A stretch of 64,000 nucleotides of DNA from Streptomyces xanthochromogenes (GTDB taxonomy: Bacteria; Actinomycetota; Actinomycetes; Streptomycetales; Streptomycetaceae), in NCBI RefSeq assembly GCF_014650455.1, contig NZ_BMUZ01000012.1, positions 186,001-250,000 on the forward strand. The letters are read 5' to 3'. This document shows, one piece after another, positions 18,725-27,518 of the stretch. Both the position numbers and the translations under genes were made by a program. How positions within the stretch are numbered: the stretch's first letter is position 1; each line of letters begins with the position of its first letter. The notes under the pieces are model-generated. The model made no database searches. It had not been told where the DNA came from and was given only the letters and a program-made list of their open reading frames with translations.

Positions 18725-19003
18725 TCACTCGGCGTCGGGCCCGTACACCTCGACGCTGTCCGAAACCCGACGTACGTGAATGCAGTCGCCCGGGCACTCC
18801 TTGGCGGAGTCCACGACGTCCTGGAGGAGCGGGAGCGGCACCGGCGTTGTGGCCCTGGGCGCCTGCAGCAACTCGTCGTCGGCGCTCTTCACGTACGCGA
18901 GTCCGTCGATGTCCAGCTCGAAGACCTCGGGGGCGTACTGGACGCAGATGCCGTCGCCGGTGCACAGGTCCTGGTCGATCCAGACTTCGAGAGCCTCGTT
19001 CAT
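18725..19003 (-). CDS. Small ferredoxin
   Basis: A 92-aa acidic electron carrier. Cluster ligands are in CTGDGIC (about residue 17) and CPGDC (about residue 74), the spacing seen in single-cluster 3Fe-4S or 4Fe-4S ferredoxins of actinobacteria. Between them lies the typical APEVFELDIDGLAYV block, with an unusual Pro/Leu-rich insertion (TTPVPLPLLQ). The start at 19003 is set by homology; the frame is open 62 codons upstream without coding character. It is divergent from arc with 239 nt between them. Redox partner unknown; P450 partners are usual for the family, and the P450 at 38.9 kb has no ferredoxin beside it. Confidence 0.88.
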   Translation of the reverse strand: MNEALEVWIDQDLCTGDGICVQYAPEVFELDIDGLAYVKSADDELLQAPRATTPVPLPLLQDVVDSAKECPGDCIHVRRVSDSVEVYGPDAE

Positions 19004-19176
19004 GTCCCTGCCGTTCCTGCGCGAGTAATCAATCGGTGCCAGCCCTGACGGGTGTTGACTCCATCGACGATAACAACCGCCCGCTTTCCGATGTTGTTGG
19101 GTGGGTATCCACCTGACGTGAGGGAGAGCGCAAGGGTGAAGATCGGACACACCCCAGAGTCTTTGTGATCTAGGGG

Positions 19177-19204
19177 TTTCAATCACCACCAGCCCAGGTA
19201 GGGT
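19177..19204 (+). promoter_or_regulatory. Probable arc promoter
   Basis: TTTCAA (19177-19182), 16-nt spacer, TAGGGT (19199-19204) resembles the Streptomyces vegetative consensus. It lies 38 nt upstream of the arc GTG, with GGAGGAGG in the intervening leader. Confidence 0.45.
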
Positions 19205-19242
19205 CAGGAAGCGTCCAGCTCCCCTTGGAGGAGGTGAGGACC

Positions 19243-21009
19243 GTGGCAGCCCACGACGACGACATCAACCGCGGCATCCGGCCCGGGCGGGGGTCTGAGG
19301 ACCCAGCCGGCCAGGTTGCCTATCTAGAGCAGGAAATCGCCGTCCTGCGACGCAAGCTCGCCGACTCGCCGCGTCATACGAGGATTCTCGAAGAGCGGAT
19401 CGTCGAGTTGCAGACCAGTCTGGCGGGCGTGTCCGCGCAGAACGAGCGGCTCGCCAACACCCTCCGTGAGGCCCGCGACCAGATCGTGGCCCTCAAGGAG
19501 GAGGTCGACCGGCTCGCACAGCCGCCGGCCGGCTTCGGTGTCTTCCTGCAGTCCAACGAGGACGGCACGGCGGACATCTTCACCGGGGGCCGCAAGCTCC
19601 GGGTGAACGTCAGCCCCAGCGTCGAACTCGACGACCTGAGGCGCGGCCAGGAAGTCATGCTCAACGAGGCGCTCAACGTGGTCGAGGCCATGGAGTTCGA
19701 GCGCGCCGGGGACATCGTCACCCTCAAGGAGATCCTGGAGGACGGCGAGCGCGCCCTGGTGGTCGGGCACACCGACGAGGAACGGGTGGTGAGGCTCGCC
19801 GAGCCGCTCCTGGACATCACCATCCGCCCCGGCGATGCGCTCCTGCTGGAACCCAGGTCCGGTTACGTCTACGAAGTGGTCCCCAAGAGCGAGGTCGAGG
19901 AGCTCGTCCTCGAAGAGGTTCCGGACGTCGACTACGACAAGATCGGCGGTCTGGGCAACCAGATCGAGCTGATCCGCGACGCGGTCGAACTGCCCTACCT
20001 CTACCCCGACCTCTTCAAGGAGCACGAACTGCGGCCGCCGAAGGGCATCCTGCTCTACGGCCCGCCGGGATGCGGCAAGACGCTGATCGCCAAGGCGGTC
20101 GCCAACTCCCTTGCCAAGAAGGTCGCCGAGGTGACCGGCCAGCCCGCGGGGAAGAGCTACTTCCTCAACATCAAGGGCCCCGAGCTCCTCAACAAGTACG
20201 TCGGCGAGACCGAGCGGCACATCCGCCTCGTCTTCCAGCGTGCCCGGGAGAAGGCGAGCGAGGGCACCCCCGTCATCGTCTTCTTCGACGAGATGGAGTC
20301 GCTCTTCCGCACCCGCGGATCCGGTGTCAGCTCGGACGTGGAGAACACCATCGTCCCGCAGCTGCTCGCCGAGATCGACGGCGTGGAGGGCCTGGAGAAC
20401 GTCATCGTCATCGGCGCCTCCAACCGCGAGGACATGATCGACCCCGCGATCCTGCGGCCCGGCCGGCTCGATGTGAAGATCAAGATCGAGCGTCCGGACG
20501 CGGAGGCGGCGAAGGACATCTTCGCCAAGTACCTCAGGTCCTCACTGCCGCTGCACGCCGACGACCTCGCCGAGCACGGCGGGGACAAGGACGGCACCAC
20601 CCACGCGATGATCCAGTCCGTGGTGGAGCAGATGTACGCGGAATCCGAGGAGAACCGCTTCCTGGAAGTCACGTACGCCAACGGTGACAAGGAAGTCCTG
20701 TACTTCAAGGACTTCAACTCCGGCGCCATGATCCAGAACATCGTGGACCGGGCCAAGAAGATGGCCATCAAGGCCTTCCTCGACCAGAACCAGAAGGGCC
20801 TTCGGATCTCCCACCTCCTCCAGGCTTGCGTGGACGAGTTCAAGGAGAACGAGGACCTGCCGAACACCACCAACCCGGACGACTGGGCCCGGATTTCCGG
20901 AAAGAAGGGCGAGCGGATCGTATTCATCCGCACCCTTGTCACCGGAAAGCAGGGCGCGGACACCGGACGCTCCATCGACACGGTGGCGAACACCGGTCAG
21001 TACCTGTAA
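19243..21009 (+). CDS. arc: Proteasome-associated AAA+ ATPase (ARC/Mpa)
   Basis: Ring ATPase that recognises pupylated proteins, unfolds them and feeds the 20S proteasome. The 588-aa protein has an N-terminal coiled coil that binds Pup (VAYLEQEIAVLRRKLADSPR onward), tandem OB domains, Walker A GPPGCGKT (about residue 272), Walker B VIVFFDEME (about 344), and a C-terminal GQYL tail of the HbYX-like type that docks to the 20S core. The GTG at 19243 is preferred because GGAGGAGGTGAGG lies directly upstream; an in-frame TTG 18 nt earlier is within that ribosome site. Dop, Pup, the core subunits and PafA follow downstream. Confidence 0.97.
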   Translation: MAAHDDDINRGIRPGRGSEDPAGQVAYLEQEIAVLRRKLADSPRHTRILEERIVELQTSLAGVSAQNERLANTLREARDQIVALKEEVDRLAQPPAGFGVFLQSNEDGTADIFTGGRKLRVNVSPSVELDDLRRGQEVMLNEALNVVEAMEFERAGDIVTLKEILEDGERALVVGHTDEERVVRLAEPLLDITIRPGDALLLEPRSGYVYEVVPKSEVEELVLEEVPDVDYDKIGGLGNQIELIRDAVELPYLYPDLFKEHELRPPKGILLYGPPGCGKTLIAKAVANSLAKKVAEVTGQPAGKSYFLNIKGPELLNKYVGETERHIRLVFQRAREKASEGTPVIVFFDEMESLFRTRGSGVSSDVENTIVPQLLAEIDGVEGLENVIVIGASNREDMIDPAILRPGRLDVKIKIERPDAEAAKDIFAKYLRSSLPLHADDLAEHGGDKDGTTHAMIQSVVEQMYAESEENRFLEVTYANGDKEVLYFKDFNSGAMIQNIVDRAKKMAIKAFLDQNQKGLRISHLLQACVDEFKENEDLPNTTNPDDWARISGKKGERIVFIRTLVTGKQGADTGRSIDTVANTGQYL

Positions 21010-21018
21010 AAGGCAGGC

Positions 21019-21062
21019 CGGCTGCGGGTGCCCGGGGCGGGCATCCGCAGCCGACTGCTTTT
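21019..21062 (+). terminator. Terminator after arc
   Basis: A 15-bp stem (21019-21033 with 21039-21053, one G-U pair), extended by GCAG/CTGC, is followed directly by TTTT. It starts 10 nt after the arc stop, implying that dop can be transcribed separately. Confidence 0.8.
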
Positions 21063-21086
21063 CAGGCCACCAGCGGAGCAAGAGCA

Positions 21087-21248
21087 ATGACGGAATTGAT
21101 CTCCCCACCAGCGCAAAGGCGTTCTAGGCTCTTCGGTACCGCCGAGTCGCGCAGTGCGGGGACGGGCACCGCACACGCACCGGAACACCAGCGGTACTTG
21201 AGCGCCGCTCCCGCGGGGGAGCGCCGCCGGGCAAGGAGGGCCGCATGA
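21087..21248 (+). CDS. Candidate small arginine-rich protein coupled to dop
   Basis: A 53-codon frame starting MTELISPPAQRRSRLFG, with GGAG about 9 nt upstream. Its TGA overlaps the dop ATG as ATGA, the usual signature of translational coupling. The product is basic (RRR clusters at both ends), with no hydrophobic stretch or known motif. It could be a real small protein or a leader ORF controlling dop expression. Against it: it is short, not recognised, and lies between two strongly conserved genes where chance open frames are common. Confidence 0.35.
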   Translation: MTELISPPAQRRSRLFGTAESRSAGTGTAHAPEHQRYLSAAPAGERRRARRAA

Positions 21249-22756
21249 CCGTACGGCGAGTAATGGGCATCGAGACGGAGTACGGGATCTCCGTCCCCGG
21301 CCACCCCAACGCCAATGCCATGCTCACCTCGTCCCAGATCGTCAACGCCTACGCGGCGGCGATGCACCGGGCGCGCCGCGCCCGCTGGGACTTCGAGGAG
21401 GAGAACCCGCTGCGGGACGCCCGCGGCTTCGACCTCGCCCGCGAGGCCGCCGACTCAAGCCAGCTCACCGACGAGGACATCGGCCTCGCCAACGTCATCC
21501 TCACCAACGGGGCGCGGCTCTACGTCGACCACGCACACCCCGAGTACAGCTCACCGGAGGTCACCAACCCCCGGGACGCGGTCCTGTGGGACAAGGCCGG
21601 CGAGCGCATCATGGCCGAGGCCGCGGAGCGCGCGGCCCAACTGCCCGGCGCGCAGCCGATCCACCTGTACAAGAACAACACCGACAACAAGGGCGCCTCG
21701 TACGGCACGCACGAGAACTACCTGATGAAGCGGGAGACCGCCTTCTCGGACATCGTGCGCCACCTGACCCCGTTCTTCGTCTCGCGCCAGGTCATCACCG
21801 GCGCCGGACGGGTGGGCATCGGCCAGGACGGCCACGAACACGGCTTCCAGATCAGCCAGCGGGCCGACTACTTCGAGGTCGAGGTCGGCCTGGAGACGAC
21901 GCTCAAACGCCCGATCATCAACACCCGCGACGAGCCGCACGCCGACGCCGAGAAGTACCGCCGCCTGCACGTCATCATCGGCGACGCCAACCTCTCGGAG
22001 ATCTCGACCTACCTCAAGCTGGGCACCACCTCCCTGGTCCTGTCCATGATCGAGGAAGGCTTCATCAACGTCGACCTGGCCGTGGACCAGCCGGTCCGCA
22101 CCCTCCACCAGGTCTCGCACGACCCCACCCTGCAACACCTCGTCACCCTGCGCAGCGGCCGCACCCTGACGGCCGTGCAGCTCCAGATGGAGTACTTCGA
22201 GCTGGCGCGCAAGTACGTCGAGGAGCGCTTCGGGGCGGACGCCGACGAGCAGACCAAGGACGTCCTGGTCCGCTGGGAAGACGTTCTGAACCGGCTGGAG
22301 AACGACCCGATGAGCCTGTCGGGGGAGCTCGACTGGATCGCCAAGCGCGAGCTGATGGAGGGCTACCGGCGCCGGGACGGCCTGAACTGGGACGCGGCCC
22401 GGCTGCACCTGGTGGACCTCCAGTACGCGGACGTACGGCCCGAGAAGGGCCTGTACAACCGTCTGGTGGCCCGCGGCAAGATGAAGCGCCTCCTGGACGA
22501 CCCCGGGGTCCTGCGGGCCCAGACGGAGCCTCCGGAGGACACCAGGGCCTACTTCCGGGGCCGCTGCCTGGAGCAGTACGCGGACGACGTCGCCGCGGCG
22601 TCCTGGGACTCGGTGATCTTCGATCTTCCGGGCCGGGACTCGCTCCAGCGGGTGCCAACCCTGGAACCCCTTCGCGGAACGCGTAATCACGTGAAGGCGC
22701 TGCTCGACCGGTGCCGGACCGCCGAAGATCTGGTGCGGGTGCTCTCGGGCGGCTGA
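21245..22756 (+). CDS. dop: Pup deamidase/depupylase
   Basis: Converts the C-terminal Gln of Pup to Glu so that it can be ligated, and also removes Pup from targets. The 503-aa enzyme has the glutamine-synthetase-like fold shared with PafA: GIETEYGISVPG at the N terminus with Mg-ATP ligands, NGARLYVDHAHPEYSSPE, YKNNTDNKGASYGTHENYL, and INTRDEPHADAEKYRRLHVI. The Dop-specific loop (about residues 40-77, RARWDFEEENPLRDARGF), absent from PafA, separates it from the ligase. The start overlaps the small upstream frame by 4 nt, and AGGAGG precedes it. Confidence 0.96.
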   Translation: MTVRRVMGIETEYGISVPGHPNANAMLTSSQIVNAYAAAMHRARRARWDFEEENPLRDARGFDLAREAADSSQLTDEDIGLANVILTNGARLYVDHAHPEYSSPEVTNPRDAVLWDKAGERIMAEAAERAAQLPGAQPIHLYKNNTDNKGASYGTHENYLMKRETAFSDIVRHLTPFFVSRQVITGAGRVGIGQDGHEHGFQISQRADYFEVEVGLETTLKRPIINTRDEPHADAEKYRRLHVIIGDANLSEISTYLKLGTTSLVLSMIEEGFINVDLAVDQPVRTLHQVSHDPTLQHLVTLRSGRTLTAVQLQMEYFELARKYVEERFGADADEQTKDVLVRWEDVLNRLENDPMSLSGELDWIAKRELMEGYRRRDGLNWDAARLHLVDLQYADVRPEKGLYNRLVARGKMKRLLDDPGVLRAQTEPPEDTRAYFRGRCLEQYADDVAAASWDSVIFDLPGRDSLQRVPTLEPLRGTRNHVKALLDRCRTAEDLVRVLSGG

Positions 22757-22820
22757 AAGACCGCGGGTGTGGGAAACACAGAGGTAGGCCGCGCACGTTC
22801 CAGAAACTGCGGGGCCGATG

Positions 22821-22844
22821 TCAGACCCTGCTTGTAGGGTCTGA
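22821..22844 (+). promoter_or_regulatory. Hairpin in the pup upstream region
   Basis: A perfect 9-bp inverted repeat TCAGACCCT/AGGGTCTGA with a 6-nt loop ends 32 nt before the pup start, and flanking GATGT/ACATC can extend it. A TAGGGT hexamer (22835-22840) lies within it, so it could be an operator over a pup promoter or an mRNA structure between dop and pup. No T-tract follows. Confidence 0.4.
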
Positions 22845-22876
22845 TCAAGGACATCGAACCGAGCGGGGTGAGGTAG

Positions 22877-23095
22877 ATGGCGACCAAGGACACCGGCGGC
22901 GGACAGCAGAAGGCGACGCGTTCCACCGAGGAGGTCGAGGAGCAGGCGCAGGACGCGCAGGCTTCCGAGGACCTCAAGGAACGCCAGGAGAAGCTGTCGG
23001 ACGACGTCGACTCCGTGCTCGACGAAATCGACGACGTGCTCGAAGAGAACGCCGAGGACTTCGTGCGGTCCTTCGTTCAAAAGGGTGGGCAGTAG
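22877..23095 (+). CDS. pup: Prokaryotic ubiquitin-like protein Pup
   Basis: A 72-aa, highly acidic, disordered tag that PafA attaches to Lys residues of proteins destined for the proteasome. The C-terminal half holds the conserved ARC-binding region (LSDDVDSVLDEIDDVLEENA, then EDFVRSFVQKGGQ). The final residue is Gln, so Dop must deamidate it before ligation. GGGGTGAGG provides the ribosome site. It sits between dop and prcB. Confidence 0.98.
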   Translation: MATKDTGGGQQKATRSTEEVEEQAQDAQASEDLKERQEKLSDDVDSVLDEIDDVLEENAEDFVRSFVQKGGQ

Positions 23096-23135
23096 TTCAC
23101 GGATGTGAACAACGCGGTCCGTCGTGGGAAACCCG

Positions 23136-23160
23136 GCCAGGGGTGAGGGATTCCCCTGGC
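23136..23160 (+). terminator. Hairpin between pup and prcB
   Basis: GCCAGGGG (23136-23143) pairs exactly with CCCCTGGC (23153-23160). A perfect GTTCAC/GTGAAC repeat also overlaps the pup stop (23095-23110). The two together may attenuate read-through from pup into prcB. A TAGGGT box at 23247-23252 could serve a separate prcB promoter. Confidence 0.4.
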
Positions 23161-23351
23161 GCGGCCCGGCCCCGTGGGAGCAGGGGCAACCGTGCAATGG
23201 GCCGGTCCTGCCCGGCCGTTCATGTGGATCACCGGCACACGGCGGGTAGGGTCCAGTCGTACTTGAGCTTCAACTGCAATTCGGCCATCGGCCTGTTGGG
23301 GAATTTCCCCGACACCGTCCGTCGCGCTGCCGCCTACTTGGAAGGAAACTC

Positions 23352-24197
23352 GTGGAAGCCAACACTCGTGGCACCGGGCGTCTACCAGCTGCCTTCCTGA
23401 CGCCTGGGTCCTCCTCATTCATGGACTTCCTGTCCGACCACTCGCCGGAGATGCTCCCCGGCAAGCGCGTCCTGCCGCCCGTGCAGGGCCATGTTGAAGC
23501 CCCGCACGGCACGACGATCGTGGCCGCGACGTTCCCCGGCGGGGTCGTCCTGGCGGGCGACCGGCGGGCCACGATGGGCAACATGATCGCCCAGCGCGAC
23601 ATCGAGAAGGTCTTCCCGGCCGACGAGTACTCGGCGGTCGGCATCGCGGGCACCGCGGGCCTCGCGGTGGAGATGGTCAAGCTCTTCCAACTGGAGCTGG
23701 AGCACTTCGAGAAGGTCGAAGGCGCCACGCTCTCCCTGGAGGGCAAGGCCAACCGGCTCTCCACGATGATCCGCGGCAACCTGGGCATGGCCATGCAGGG
23801 CCTCGCCGTGGTCCCGCTCTTCGCGGGGTACGACGTGGACCGCGAGAAGGGCCGCATCTTCTCCTACGACGTCACCGGCGGCCGCTCCGAGGAGCACGGC
23901 TTCGCCGCCACCGGCTCCGGCTCCATCTTCGCCCGGGGCTCCATGAAGAAGCTCTACCGCGACGATCTGACGGAGCAGGAGACGACCACGCTCGTCATCC
24001 AGGCGCTCTACGACGCCGCCGACGACGACTCGGCGACCGGCGGCCCGGACATGGCGCGCCGGATCTTCCCGATCGTCACCGTCATCACCGAGGACGGCTT
24101 CCGCCGGCTCACCGAGGCGGAGTCCTCCGAGCTCGCCCGCTCCATCCTGGAACGGCGGCTGGAGCAGCCCGACGGCCCCCGGGCCTCCCTCCTCTGA
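23352..24197 (+). CDS. prcB: 20S proteasome beta subunit
   Basis: Catalytic subunit of the 20S core. The 281-aa precursor carries a propeptide of 53 residues that is cleaved before Thr54 (EAPHG/TTIVAATF), exposing the N-terminal Thr nucleophile. Asp and Lys of the catalytic set are in GGVVLAGDRRATMG and the RDIEKVF region. The GTG at 23352 has GAAGGAA 4 nt upstream. The alpha gene starts 55 nt downstream, and both subunits are made together. Confidence 0.97.
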   Translation: MEANTRGTGRLPAAFLTPGSSSFMDFLSDHSPEMLPGKRVLPPVQGHVEAPHGTTIVAATFPGGVVLAGDRRATMGNMIAQRDIEKVFPADEYSAVGIAGTAGLAVEMVKLFQLELEHFEKVEGATLSLEGKANRLSTMIRGNLGMAMQGLAVVPLFAGYDVDREKGRIFSYDVTGGRSEEHGFAATGSGSIFARGSMKKLYRDDLTEQETTTLVIQALYDAADDDSATGGPDMARRIFPIVTVITEDGFRRLTEAESSELARSILERRLEQPDGPRASLL

Positions 24198-24252
24198 GGC
24201 CCGCGCAGGCCCCGAGATGACCCAGCCACTGACAGAAAGGGACGGTTAGCCG

Positions 24253-25011
24253 GTGTCGACCCCGTTCTATGTCTCACCCCAGCAGGCCATGGCCGACCGT
24301 GCGGAGTACGCCCGCAAGGGCATCGCCCGCGGCCGCAGCCTGGTCGTGATCCAGTACGCCGACGGCATCGTGTTCGTCGGTGAGAACCCGTCCCGCGCGC
24401 TGCACAAGTTCAGCGAGATCTACGACCGGATCGGCTTCGCCGCCGCCGGCAAGTACAACGAGTACGAGAACCTCCGCATCGGCGGCGTCCGTTACGCGGA
24501 TCTGCGCGGATACACCTACGACCGTGACGATGTGACGGCCCGTGGGCTCGCCAACGTCTACGCGCAGACGCTGGGCACCATCTTCTCCAGCGTCGGCGAG
24601 AAGCCGTACGAGGTGGAGCTGGTCGTCGCCGAGGTCGGGAGCACGCCCGAAGAGGACCAGATCTACCGGCTGCCGCACGACGGCTCGATCGTGGACGAGC
24701 ACGGCTCGGTCGCGGTCGGCGGCAACGCCGAGCAGATCAGCACGTTCCTGGACCAGCGCCACCAGGAGGGCATGTCGCTCGCCGAGGCGCTGCGGCTGGC
24801 CGTGCAGGCCCTCTCCAACCAGACGAACGGCGCCGACCGGGAGATCCCCGCCGAGCGCCTGGAGGTCGCGGTCCTGGACCGGACGCGGCCGCAGCAGCGG
24901 AAGTTCAAGCGCATCGTGGGCCGCCAGCTTTCCCGGCTGCTCCAGGCCGATGTGGCCAAGACCGAGCCCACCGAGGCCCCTTCGGACCTGGAGGAGACGG
25001 AGGACGAGTAG
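24253..25011 (+). CDS. prcA: 20S proteasome alpha subunit
   Basis: Structural ring subunit that gates the proteasome pore and receives the ARC C-termini. The 252-aa protein has the short N-terminal gate (STPFYVSPQQAMADRAEYARKG), the alpha-type core (GIVFVGENPSRALHKFSEIYDRIGFAAAGKYNEYENLR), and a charged tail ending EETEDE, as in other actinobacterial PrcA. It lacks the N-terminal Thr of the beta subunit. It is the last gene of the pup-prcB-prcA group; the LacI gene downstream is convergent. Confidence 0.97.
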   Translation: MSTPFYVSPQQAMADRAEYARKGIARGRSLVVIQYADGIVFVGENPSRALHKFSEIYDRIGFAAAGKYNEYENLRIGGVRYADLRGYTYDRDDVTARGLANVYAQTLGTIFSSVGEKPYEVELVVAEVGSTPEEDQIYRLPHDGSIVDEHGSVAVGGNAEQISTFLDQRHQEGMSLAEALRLAVQALSNQTNGADREIPAERLEVAVLDRTRPQQRKFKRIVGRQLSRLLQADVAKTEPTEAPSDLEETEDE

Positions 25012-25046
25012 TCCCCCGCCGCTCCTGACCGCGCCCCGGTTCCGCC

Positions 25047-26156
25047 TCAGGCGGGCCGGGGCGCGGCCGTCGAGCCCCGTACGGCCAGCGCCACCGGCAG
25101 ATCCCCGCTCTCCACGGGGCGTCCCTCCAGAACGGCGAGCAGGGCCGCCATGCCCCGCGCGCCGACCTGTTCGGCGGGCAGTGTGAGCGTGGTCAGTTCC
25201 GGTTCGAGGGCGGTGGCGAGGTTGAGACCGTCGAACCCGGTGACGGACACGTCGTCGGGCACGTGCAGACCCAGCCGATGGGCGGCCTTGCAGGCGCCCG
25301 CCGCGAGGAAGTCGTCGTCACAGACCAGTGCGGTCGGGCGCGGGCCCGGGGAGCCCAGGGCGGTTTCCGCGGCCCGTCGGCCGCCGTCCACGCTGAGCTC
25401 CGCCCGGACCGTACGGAGCTCGGCGTCGGGCGTCCCGGCGAGCGCGGCGGCCAGCGCCCGGGCCCGTACGACGAAGGTCCACGAGTCGACGTCGGCGGCG
25501 ATGTGGGTGAACCGGCGGTGTCCGAGGCCGAGCAGATGCTCCGTCAGGCGCCTTACGCCGTCGGCGATGTCGAGGTTGACGTGGGCCGCGGGCCCGGCCT
25601 CGGCGGGGTCGCTGTCGAGCATCACCAGGGGAAGGTCGCTGCCGCGGATCGAGGCGAGCGCCTCCGCCGCCATGGAGGAGGCGATGACGCCGTCGAGGGC
25701 GGTGCGCGCCGAGTCGAACGGGTCGCGGGCGGGGCCGATGCCCTCGGGGGAGGGGTAGAGCACCACGCCGAAGCCGTGTTCGGCGGCGACCCTGGCCGCG
25801 CCCGCGTAGACCTGGGCGAAGAATTCGCTGGTCATGGCGGGTACCACGAGCAGCGCGGTCCTGGTGCGGCCGAGCCGCAGACTGCGGGCGGCGAGGTTGG
25901 GCCGGTAGCCGAGGTCCTGCGCGGCCTCCCGGACCAGACCCGCGGTCCGCTCGGAGACCCGGCCCCGCCACTTGTCGCCCAGCACCAGGGAGACGGTGGC
26001 CTGCGACACCCCGGCCGCGCTCGCCACGTCCCGGCTGGTGGGCGGGCGCGTCCCGGCGGCCCGTCCGGACAGCGCGGCGCGGGCGGCACGCACCCCGGCG
26101 CGGGCCGCCACCGGCGCGGATGCCGCTGCGGACTCCGGGCTGTCCTGGCTGGTCAA
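25047..26156 (-). CDS. LacI-family transcriptional regulator
   Basis: A 369-aa regulator. After about 40 low-complexity Ala-rich residues comes the LacI helix-turn-helix and hinge (TSRDVASAAGVSQATVSLVLGD; LGYRPNLAARSLRLGRT), then a periplasmic-binding-protein-like effector domain (VNLDIADGVRRLTEHLLGLGHRR; VSVTGFDGLNLA). The start is taken as TTG at 26156 because GGAGG lies 4 nt upstream on the minus strand; the open frame continues far upstream without coding character. It is divergent from the MFS gene and very likely controls it. Ligand unknown. Confidence 0.9.
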   Translation of the reverse strand: MTSQDSPESAAASAPVAARAGVRAARAALSGRAAGTRPPTSRDVASAAGVSQATVSLVLGDKWRGRVSERTAGLVREAAQDLGYRPNLAARSLRLGRTRTALLVVPAMTSEFFAQVYAGAARVAAEHGFGVVLYPSPEGIGPARDPFDSARTALDGVIASSMAAEALASIRGSDLPLVMLDSDPAEAGPAAHVNLDIADGVRRLTEHLLGLGHRRFTHIAADVDSWTFVVRARALAAALAGTPDAELRTVRAELSVDGGRRAAETALGSPGPRPTALVCDDDFLAAGACKAAHRLGLHVPDDVSVTGFDGLNLATALEPELTTLTLPAEQVGARGMAALLAVLEGRPVESGDLPVALAVRGSTAAPRPA

Positions 26157-26215
26157 GGGGCCTCCAGAGCGATGTGCGGGCGGGCGCGGGGTGGACCTGC
26201 GGACACGCCACATGG

Positions 26216-26242
26216 TACGTATGACCTCGGACGTTATACGTA
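26216..26242. promoter_or_regulatory. Candidate LacI-regulator operator
   Basis: The palindrome TACGTA occurs twice (26216-26221 and 26237-26242), with centres 21 bp apart, i.e. two helical turns, in the 102-nt region between the divergent LacI and MFS genes. The CpG at the palindrome centre is typical for LacI-family operators. Function is inferred. Confidence 0.5.
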
Positions 26243-26258
26243 ACACTGAGGAGTGGGC

Positions 26259-27518
26259 ATGGCGGCGGGATACGCGGAGATCCTTCGGACCCGGCACGCC
26301 GCACGGCTGCTCGCGGGCACCTTGACCGGCCGGCTGCCGAACGCGACGGCCGCGATCGCGGTCGTCTTCTTCGTCCGGGCCGAGGGCGGCAGCTACTCGC
26401 TCGCCGGCGCGCTGACCGCCGTGTACGGCGTGGCCACCGCCGTCGGCCAGCCGCTGCTCGGCCGGGCCGTCGACCTGTACGGCCAGCCGCGCGTGATGCT
26501 CCCCGCCTCCGTGCTTTCCGCCCTCGGCATGGTCCTGCTGGCCGTCGCCGGCATCGATCCGGTGGCCGTGGCGTACGCGGCGGTTCTCGTCGCGGGGCTC
26601 GCCACACCGCCCCTGGAGGGCGGCCTGCGGGCCCTGTGGCCCAGTGTCCTCACGCGCGAGGAGCAGGTGCACACCGCGTACGCGATGGACGCCATAGCCC
26701 AGGAGGTGATGTTCACGGTCGGGCCGCTGCTCGTCACCGTCTCCATCGCACTCTGGTCGCCCGCCGCCGCGCTGCTCCTGATCAACGCGCTCGGAGTGCT
26801 CGGCGCCCTCAGCGTGGTGCTGTCCGGGCCCTCCCGGAGCTGGCGCTCGGCGCCCCGCGAGGCGCACTGGCTCGGCGCGCTGCGCTCGCCCGGGCTGCTC
26901 GCGCTGCTCGGCTCGTTCTTCTTCGTCGGGCTCGCGCTCGGCGCGATCATCGTGGCCGCGTCCGCCTACGCCGACGACCACGGCAGCGACACGATCTACG
27001 GCTGGCTGATGGCGGCCAACGGGCTGGGCGCGCTGCTCGGCGGGCTCGTCTACGGGGCCCGGCGGTGGAGCGGCGCTCCCGAGAAGCGGCTGCGCATCCT
27101 GGTCGCGCTGCTCGCCGTCGGCTACCTCCCGCTGACGCTGGTTCCGGCCCTGCCCGCGATGGCCGCGCTCACCGTCGTCTCCGGGCTCTTCCTCGCGCCG
27201 TCCATCGCCTGCGCGTTCATCGTCGTCGACCGGCACGCCCCGCGCGGCACGGTGACCGAGGCGTTCTCCTGGCTCGTGACCGCCTTCGGCGTGGGCACGG
27301 CACTGGGCACGGCCGCGGCCGGACCCGCGGTCGAACTCGGTGGAACCGGCGCGAGTTTCGCGGTCGCGGGTGGCGGCGGAATCGCCGCGCTCGTGGTGCT
27401 CCTCGCGACGCAAAGGGTGCTTGCGGCTCCCGGGCGTCCGCGCTCTGTCGAGGTAGTTGACGAAAATGATCGAAACCGTGCCGTCGAACCCGGTTTCAGC
27501 TCAGGCCATCAGGCGTAA
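26259..27518 (+). CDS. MFS transporter
   Basis: A 419-aa major facilitator with about twelve hydrophobic segments and the short basic loop GRAVDLYGQPR between segments 2 and 3 in place of the usual motif A. The Pro- and Gly-rich membrane segments and absence of large loops suggest a drug or metabolite exporter, but the substrate cannot be inferred. The ATG at 26259 is chosen (GAGGAG 5 nt upstream); the GTG at 26253 overlaps that ribosome site. It is divergent from a LacI regulator and ends 9 nt before pafA, its TAA being part of the probable pafA -10 box. Confidence 0.88.
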   Translation: MAAGYAEILRTRHAARLLAGTLTGRLPNATAAIAVVFFVRAEGGSYSLAGALTAVYGVATAVGQPLLGRAVDLYGQPRVMLPASVLSALGMVLLAVAGIDPVAVAYAAVLVAGLATPPLEGGLRALWPSVLTREEQVHTAYAMDAIAQEVMFTVGPLLVTVSIALWSPAAALLLINALGVLGALSVVLSGPSRSWRSAPREAHWLGALRSPGLLALLGSFFFVGLALGAIIVAASAYADDHGSDTIYGWLMAANGLGALLGGLVYGARRWSGAPEKRLRILVALLAVGYLPLTLVPALPAMAALTVVSGLFLAPSIACAFIVVDRHAPRGTVTEAFSWLVTAFGVGTALGTAAAGPAVELGGTGASFAVAGGGGIAALVVLLATQRVLAAPGRPRSVEVVDENDRNRAVEPGFSSGHQA

